Assembly: GCA_964428935.1 (NCBI GenBank)
Contig: CAYSAG010000177.1
Location: 1-10,830 of the forward strand
Direction: 5' to 3'
Source of the DNA: JAADHY01 sp964428935
GTDB lineage: Bacteria; Planctomycetota; Planctomycetia; Planctomycetales; Planctomycetaceae
Length of the DNA: 10,830 nt
Shown: one piece after another, positions 1-4,372 of the stretch
Layout: each line of letters begins with the position of its first letter
Position numbering within the stretch: the stretch's first letter is position 1
Made by a program: the position numbers and the translations under genes
The notes under the pieces: model-generated
What the model was told of the DNA's origin: nothing
What the model saw: the letters and a program-made list of their open reading frames with translations, nothing else
Database searches by the model: none

Positions 1-2
1 AA

Positions 3-338
3 CCACTCCGCTGGACCGACCAACTGGATGAGGCAGCGGTGCGAGAAGCGTTCGAAGAGGCCTGCACCGACGCTTACGGCGAGGACGAAGAACACACGGG
101 ACTGCTGACGGCGATCGAACAGGAGCTGTCGTTCCCATTCCGCGCCGCAGTGCTGGGCCAGGAGGTCGATGTCGTCGGGATGGAATGGCCGGAGGATGAC
201 CGTTTCGGTTTGGACTTGGTGATTGAGCGGGAAGGGGAGCGGTATCGCGTCGAGGCCCGGAGCGTGGAGCTGGTAGAGCCTTTGCCAGAAGGCCATCTTT
301 ACCTGGCCGCCTACTTGGCGTGGAAACGGAGCCTTTGA
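3..338 (+). CDS. CcbP-like acidic calcium-binding protein, 5' end cut by window
   Basis: The reading frame is open from the first complete codon (3) to a stop at 336-338, so the start is probably outside the window. A GTG at 39 with a GAGG about 5 bases upstream is a possible internal start giving 99 residues. The visible part is acidic, with a 'HTGLL..IE..L.FPF' segment followed by 'VLGQEVDVVGMEWPEDD', 'FGLDL' and 'HLYLAAYLAW'. From memory this resembles the cyanobacterial calcium-binding protein CcbP family (Pfam 'Calci_bind_CcbP'): an FPF-containing beta segment, a 'V.VVGM' strand and an acidic loop. If so, it would be a soluble cytoplasmic protein that binds calcium through Asp/Glu clusters. 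No signal peptide or membrane segment is visible. It lies 124 bases before the next gene and has no obvious functional link to the Cas genes. The family call is from recall, not a search. Confidence 0.6.
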   Translation, partial: PLRWTDQLDEAAVREAFEEACTDAYGEDEEHTGLLTAIEQELSFPFRAAVLGQEVDVVGMEWPEDDRFGLDLVIEREGERYRVEARSVELVEPLPEGHLYLAAYLAWKRSL

Positions 339-462
339 AGTCCGCCATCAGCGGGCAGAAGACCGTCGCCGTGGCGGTCGGTGGTCGACCCGAAATCGCG
401 ACGCCGCGAGGTCCGCTCGGCGCGGAAACGCGCGGGCCCGAACGGATTAAAAGGACGCAGGG

Positions 463-915
463 ATGAGTGAGTCGCAGTATGGGGATTTCGCTGCTGTCGA
501 TCGGCTGAAGGGAGTACTGGGACGACCTCTATGCCTGATCCACCGGCTGGCACTGCTTCGCGATATGCTCGTCCGCGGCGACTTACGTCTGCTGTACCTG
601 GCGCGGCTGGCGTGTTGCTATGAGTCGGACCAGTTGGAGCCGCCTGTGCCGGACGGGCTGGCCGAGCGGCACGCTGCGCTGGAAGCGGCGGCTCAGGCGG
701 CACCGGAGCCACCTGCTGCCGGCACATCAGGAGCGGAGCGTCGAGCGGCCGAGAAGTGGCTGGGGGATTGGTCGCGCGAGCGGCTGGAGCAGGTAGCCGA
801 GCGGTTGCTGTTGGGTGACCCGGCCACGGTCAAAGTCCAGCTGCTGCCGGAGGCGGTTGGTCCGGAGGAAGGGCCTGCCGAGGCCGGGCGGGTTGCTCAA
901 CAGATTCGCAACTAA
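463..915 (+). CDS. Short hypothetical protein, likely internally deleted member of the 'MSEYQY' family
   Basis: A 150-residue frame starts at ATG 463 behind a good ribosome site (AAAGGA about 8 bases upstream) and stops at 913-915. The N-terminus 'MSESQYGDFAAVDR' resembles the start, and 'LLRDMLVRGDLRLLYLARL....EPPVPDGL' resembles the C-terminal part, of a large hypothetical family that I remember from planctomycetes and related bacteria; those proteins start near 'MSEYQYYEFQAIDRP' and run to several hundred residues. Here the long middle part is missing: the two conserved ends are only about 15 residues apart. The last third is rich in Ala, Glu and Arg and predicts as helical. No transmembrane segment or catalytic motif is visible. 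It could be a decaying remnant still translated, or a genuine short paralogue. A possible longer relative begins at the right edge of the window (10808). I know no function for the family. Confidence 0.55.
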   Translation: MSESQYGDFAAVDRLKGVLGRPLCLIHRLALLRDMLVRGDLRLLYLARLACCYESDQLEPPVPDGLAERHAALEAAAQAAPEPPAAGTSGAERRAAEKWLGDWSRERLEQVAERLLLGDPATVKVQLLPEAVGPEEGPAEAGRVAQQIRN

Positions 916-1310
916 ACCCACCGCGGCGGCATCTCATCGCGGCGCTCAGATCACGTCCAGGCTCGGGCCACGGCCGTTGCGGGGCCGATACCGTGCGAGC
1001 CGAGCGTTGGTTTCTCTCGAGGGGCGTTCACAACGGGCTCGAGGTGACTCGTGGAAGAACGTCGTGCCCTCGGTTTGTGGCCGTTTGTCGGTCTCACGTT
1101 CAAGGCTCCAGTCGGAGAAGGGGCTTCTTCGGCGGTTGCTCTCAGCCGTGCTCCCTACATCACCACATTACCGCCGCATTGGGGCTCCTTGCCCACGACG
1201 TCCGGCGCGGCGAGCTGCTTGGGGCCCACACGGAGCACTTGTGCGGCTGGCTTGATTTCGGTAGGTGAACTTGCCAGAAAGTAGTCCTGCGTCAATCTGA
1301 CCAGTCAGCG

Positions 1311-1359
1311 CGTCCGACGCGGACGACGCGACGGACAGCCGTCCGGACAACGTCGGACG
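1311..1359. repeat. Nested inverted repeats built from CGGAC/GTCCG
   Basis: CGTCCGACG (1311-1319) is the exact reverse complement of CGTCGGACG (1351-1359). Inside the loop are CGGAC (1332-1336) paired with GTCCG (1341-1345), and the perfect 8-base palindrome GTCCGGAC (1341-1348). The pentamer CGGAC or its complement occurs six times in about 47 bases. The block lies about 100 bases before the csb1 start. It could fold as RNA or serve as a binding site for a dimeric regulator; no U-tract follows, so it is not a classical terminator. Confidence 0.45.
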
Positions 1360-1396
1360 GCGGGGTGTTGGCTGTGGTTGGCTTGGCGACGTCGAC

Positions 1397-1409
1397 GTGA
1401 CGTCGTCAC
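1397..1409. promoter_or_regulatory. Perfect palindrome GTGACG-T-CGTCAC, possible operator
   Basis: A perfect inverted repeat with 6-base arms around a single T lies 50 bases before the csb1 start codon. Its size and position suit a dimeric repressor site. GACGTC also occurs twice in 1388-1404, so some symmetry may reflect base composition. No bound protein can be named from the sequence. Confidence 0.35.
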
Positions 1410-1442
1410 CCGCGGACAGCGAGAAAAGAGACGGACACTGGT

Positions 1443-1450
1443 GAAAGGAG
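1443..1450 (+). promoter_or_regulatory. Ribosome binding site for csb1
   Basis: GAAAGGAG ends 8 bases before ATG 1459. It decides the start: the frame is open back to 1378, but that N-terminal extension (Arg-rich) has no ribosome site and reads through the palindromic upstream region. Confidence 0.75.
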
Positions 1451-1458
1451 AAGCCCAC

Positions 1459-2697
1459 ATGACCGACTTGCAAACTCTCGGACTGGCTGACTTGCGGGCG
1501 TCGGTGGAAGGAACGGCGGCGGCCTTTCGGTGCGTGACGGAACACGAGCCGGCTGGTGGGCCGGAGGCGCCCGTGTTTCCGCCGACCTACGAGGGCGGGC
1601 GGTATGCTTTGGTGGGGTTCAGGCGAGTCCAGCCGGAGGACGCGGTCGAGGCGGACATTCGCGTGGCCGACCGGGTGCTCATCGATTCGGTCCAGTCGCA
1701 GGCGAACCGCATGGAACTGGCTTTGCTGCGGGCTTGGGAGGACAAGAAGATTCCGCTACCGGTGATCACCGTCGATTTTGCCGGCAACGATCTGCCGAAG
1801 GTCCTGCGGATCACCAGCCTCGAAGCGCCGCACCGAATTGCTGACGCTCTCCTGCGCGACAGTCTTTACGACGGCGTCAAGTTCCGCGAGTCGGAAATCG
1901 GCAAGCGGCTCAACGACGTGGACCTGCGCAACGCCACGCCGCTGTTTGAGGTCTGTCCGACGGCACTGGTCTTCGGCATGTGGGATTCGACCGGCCCGCG
2001 CGGCGGGCTGGGGGCCAAGTTCCAGAGAGCCATCGTGTCCGAAATCGTTGGCATCGGCGTGCAGATCGGCAAGAAAACGAGCAGTCGCATCGACCCGGCG
2101 GAGATTCTGTTGCAAGCGGGCCCGCTGTACTTGACCGAGGACGGCGGTTGGACGCTCGATGAGTCCAAAGCGAAACGGGACAAGAAAGGTCCGGTCAAGC
2201 TTGGGAAGGACGGTCGTCCGTCGGAGGCCAACCTGGGCAACGTCACGCCCACCATTGCCGACGGCGGCGTGTACGTGCAGCGGATCGTGCAGACGACCGT
2301 GCTCTCGTTGGCCGCGTTGCGTCGGCTGAGGTTCCCGGTCGACGGCAAGTACGACCCGGACGTGGAAAATGCCGCTCGAACCGCGCTGGCCGCGCTCGGA
2401 CTTTGTGCCGCCGCACTAGCCCGCTTGGACGGCGACCTGCGTTCTCGCTGCCAAATCGTCCCGAAGACGCCGTTCGTCTGGGAGCTGCTTGATCAGCCCG
2501 GACAAGAGCCCCGGCGATTCTCGCTGCCGCCAGACGCAGCCATTGAGCTCTACAAAGAAGCGGTGGAGAAGGCCAAACAGGCGGGACTGCCGTGGATGGA
2601 CGAGGAGGTGGTCTTGAAGCCGTCGCCTGAGTTGGTCGCACTGGTCCGGAAGAGCCAAGAACTGGCCGCCAGCGTGACGGGAGGTGAAGCAACATGA
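1459..2697 (+). CDS. csb1: Type I-G CRISPR-associated Cas7 protein Csb1 (GSU0053 family)
   Basis: This 412-residue protein matches what I know of Csb1, the Cas7-type backbone subunit of type I-G (formerly I-U) Cascade, which binds along the crRNA spacer in several copies. Visible family features are 'PPTYEGGRYA' (about 41-50), 'DSVQSQANRMEL' (about 76-87), a central 'LRDSLYDG..FR.SEIG' segment, 'LFEVCPTALVFGMWDSTGPRGGLGAKFQR' split around Trp175, and 'SRIDP' soon after. Length is in the usual range for the family. The start is set by the ribosome site at 1443-1450. The stop overlaps the csb2 start as ATGA (2694-2697), implying translational coupling. It is the first gene of the Cas block and appears intact. 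The molecular role is from family knowledge; the sequence itself shows only the family match. Confidence 0.93.
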   Translation: MTDLQTLGLADLRASVEGTAAAFRCVTEHEPAGGPEAPVFPPTYEGGRYALVGFRRVQPEDAVEADIRVADRVLIDSVQSQANRMELALLRAWEDKKIPLPVITVDFAGNDLPKVLRITSLEAPHRIADALLRDSLYDGVKFRESEIGKRLNDVDLRNATPLFEVCPTALVFGMWDSTGPRGGLGAKFQRAIVSEIVGIGVQIGKKTSSRIDPAEILLQAGPLYLTEDGGWTLDESKAKRDKKGPVKLGKDGRPSEANLGNVTPTIADGGVYVQRIVQTTVLSLAALRRLRFPVDGKYDPDVENAARTALAALGLCAAALARLDGDLRSRCQIVPKTPFVWELLDQPGQEPRRFSLPPDAAIELYKEAVEKAKQAGLPWMDEEVVLKPSPELVALVRKSQELAASVTGGEAT

Positions 2698-4348
2698 GCT
2701 TGGTCATTGGCGTGCGTTTCTTGTTGGGTCGGGTGGTGGCAACGCACGTGGCGAGCCGTGAGCAGGCCGAATGGCCCGTGCACCCGGACCGGGTTTTCAT
2801 GGCTTTGGCCTCGGCTCACTTCGAAACCGGGCGGGACGCGACGGAGCAGGCGGCGTTGGAGTGGCTGGAGCGGCAGCCGCCTCCNNNNNNNNNNNNNNNN
2901 NNNNNNNNNNNNNNNNNNNNNNNNNNNNNNNNNNNNNNNNNNNNNNNNNNNNNNNNNNNNNNNNNNNNNNNNNNNNNNNNNNNNGGCGGGACGCGACGGA
3001 GCAGGCGGCGTTGGAGTGGCTGGAGCGGCAGCCGCCTCCGACCATGGTCTGCAGCAAGGGACAGTTCCAGGACGTGGTGACCGTCTACGTGCCGGTCAAC
3101 GACACGACCGCGCCACGGATTCGCCCGGAAAAGGAACCGTCGGAAAAGCAAGTCGCTCAGGGACTCGCGCTTCTGCCGGAGAACCGGTCGCGCCAGCCGC
3201 GCCATTTCCCGACGGCCGTCCCAGAGCATGACACAGTGTATCTGAAATGGGAGGCCTCGCCGTCGGCCGAGGTGCGCTCGGCGCTGCACTCGCTCTGCCG
3301 CAAGGTGACCTACGTAGGCCACTCGTCGTCGCTGGTGCAAGCGTGGGTGGCCGACGAGCTGCCGCAAGAGGCCGCCGGGTTGCAGTCGGACGATACGTCT
3401 GCCTGGCTGGTGCTCGAACCGCAGGCGGACGGCTTGGGGCCGTTCCGGCTGCGTGTCCCGTACCAGGGGCGATTGGCCCAGTTGGCCGAGTACTATCAGC
3501 GTGAGCAGCGTCCGCCGTTCGCGGTCGCCGTCGGGTATGACCGGCATCGGGAGACTGCCGAGCCTGCCGCCGCCGCTGCCTCCCATTTCTCGGCCGACTT
3601 GATCGTCCTGCGCCAGACAGCCGGTCCGCGGTTCCCTCTCGAAGCCACTCAGATTCTGACACACCATCTTCGCAACACGATCATGTCGGCCTGTCCGGTC
3701 CAGCCCGTGCCGGAATGGCTCAGCGGCCATCGCCCCGATGGTTCCGCCAGCCAGCGCGAACAAGGGCATATGGCACTGATTCCGCTGGCCCATGTCGGCC
3801 GCGAACACGCGGACGGCCATCTGCTCGGCTTGGCCATCGTGGTGCCGCAGGACGTATCGCGCCGGCAGATCGCCGACTGCTTGAACGAGTTGCTGTTTGA
3901 CCGGCAGGGCTGGCCGCGCACGATCGAGCTGAAAATGGGCTCGGCCGGCGACTGCCAACTGCAGCTCGACGACGGCACGGAGTTCCGACAGGCGTTGCAG
4001 CCGCGCACCTGGACCGGACCGGCCACACGCTGGGCCACCGTCACGCCGATCTGCTTGGATCGACATCCGAAAGGCAAAGGTGCCGAGTACTGGCAGCAGG
4101 TGGAAGCTCAGATCGTCGCGGCGTGCGAGCGGATCGGGCTGCCCCGTCCGGCCCACGTGATTGCGACGCCGGCGCCGCTATTTGCCGGCTCGCCTCATGC
4201 CCGCCGCATGCCGAAACTGACCCGCAAACGGGACAACGGCCCGATCCAGCATGTGCATGCGGTGATCGTCTTCGACCAGCCGGTCCGAGGTCCCGTGCTG
4301 CTCGGAGCGGGCCGCTACCGCGGCTACGGCCTGTGCCGACCGCTGTAG
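2694..4348 (+). CDS. csb2: Type I-G Cas5-Cas6 fusion protein Csb2 (GSU0054 family), split by an assembly gap
   Basis: Csb2 combines a Cas5-like N-terminal part, which holds the crRNA 5' handle, with a Cas6-like C-terminal part that cuts pre-crRNA. ATG 2694 overlaps the csb1 stop. The N-terminus carries the typical 'EWPVHPDRVFMAL' (residues 26-38). The C-terminus ends with a Gly-rich 'GAGRYRGYGLCRPL', the Cas6-type loop. A 100-N gap (2885-2984) flanked by two copies of the same 55 bp interrupts the gene, and the raw sequence shifts frame across it. Dropping the gap and one copy joins residue 63 directly to the downstream frame (reading ERQPPPTMVC) and gives 1500 bases, a whole number of codons, encoding 499 residues, which is a normal length. 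The gene is therefore almost certainly intact in the organism, and the break is an assembly effect. The DUF1016 gene follows after 24 bases. Confidence 0.9.
2830..3039 (+). repeat. 55-bp exact duplication flanking the N run (contig-end overlap)
   Basis: Bases 2830-2884 and 2985-3039 are identical and directly flank the Ns. This is what two contigs with a shared 55-bp end look like when a scaffolder places them side by side with a gap rather than merging them. A 55-bp shared end matches a k-mer size commonly used by de Bruijn assemblers. Collapsing the copies restores the csb2 frame, which a true tandem duplication would not need to do. Confidence 0.9.
2885..2984. other. Assembly gap of exactly 100 Ns
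   Basis: One hundred Ns is the conventional placeholder for a gap of unknown size. The identical flanks show that the true gap is most likely zero or negative (overlapping ends), so no sequence is probably missing here. Confidence 0.95.
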
Positions 4349-4372
4349 TAGCAGGCGAAAGAGGGTTTGTTC

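Larger units (their letters stand above)
916..1458 (+). other. Intergenic region with palindromes upstream of the Cas genes
   Basis: These 543 bases lie between the short hypothetical gene and csb1. Several open frames cross the region, but their translations are Arg/Ser/Pro-rich with no recognisable motif and no good ribosome site, as expected of chance frames in GC-rich DNA. I see no tRNA, no CRISPR repeat and no clear -35/-10 pair. The last 150 bases carry a cluster of inverted repeats and a perfect 6-1-6 palindrome (listed separately), so the Cas operon promoter and its control sites most likely lie here. Confidence 0.6.

Noticed and set aside
993..1284. Small genes in the gap before csb1
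   Set aside because: Three overlapping frames exist, but none has a convincing ribosome site, known motif or coding-like composition.
1378..1458. Longer N-terminus for Csb1
   Set aside because: The extension starts at a TTG with no ribosome site and is Arg-rich; ATG 1459 has an ideal ribosome site and matches the family start.
2830..3039. Biological tandem repeat in csb2
   Set aside because: The copies abut a 100-N placeholder and collapsing them restores the frame, so this is an assembly overlap.
2816..4156. 446-residue minus-strand frame running through the Ns
   Set aside because: It is antisense to csb2 and reads across unknown bases and the artificial duplication.
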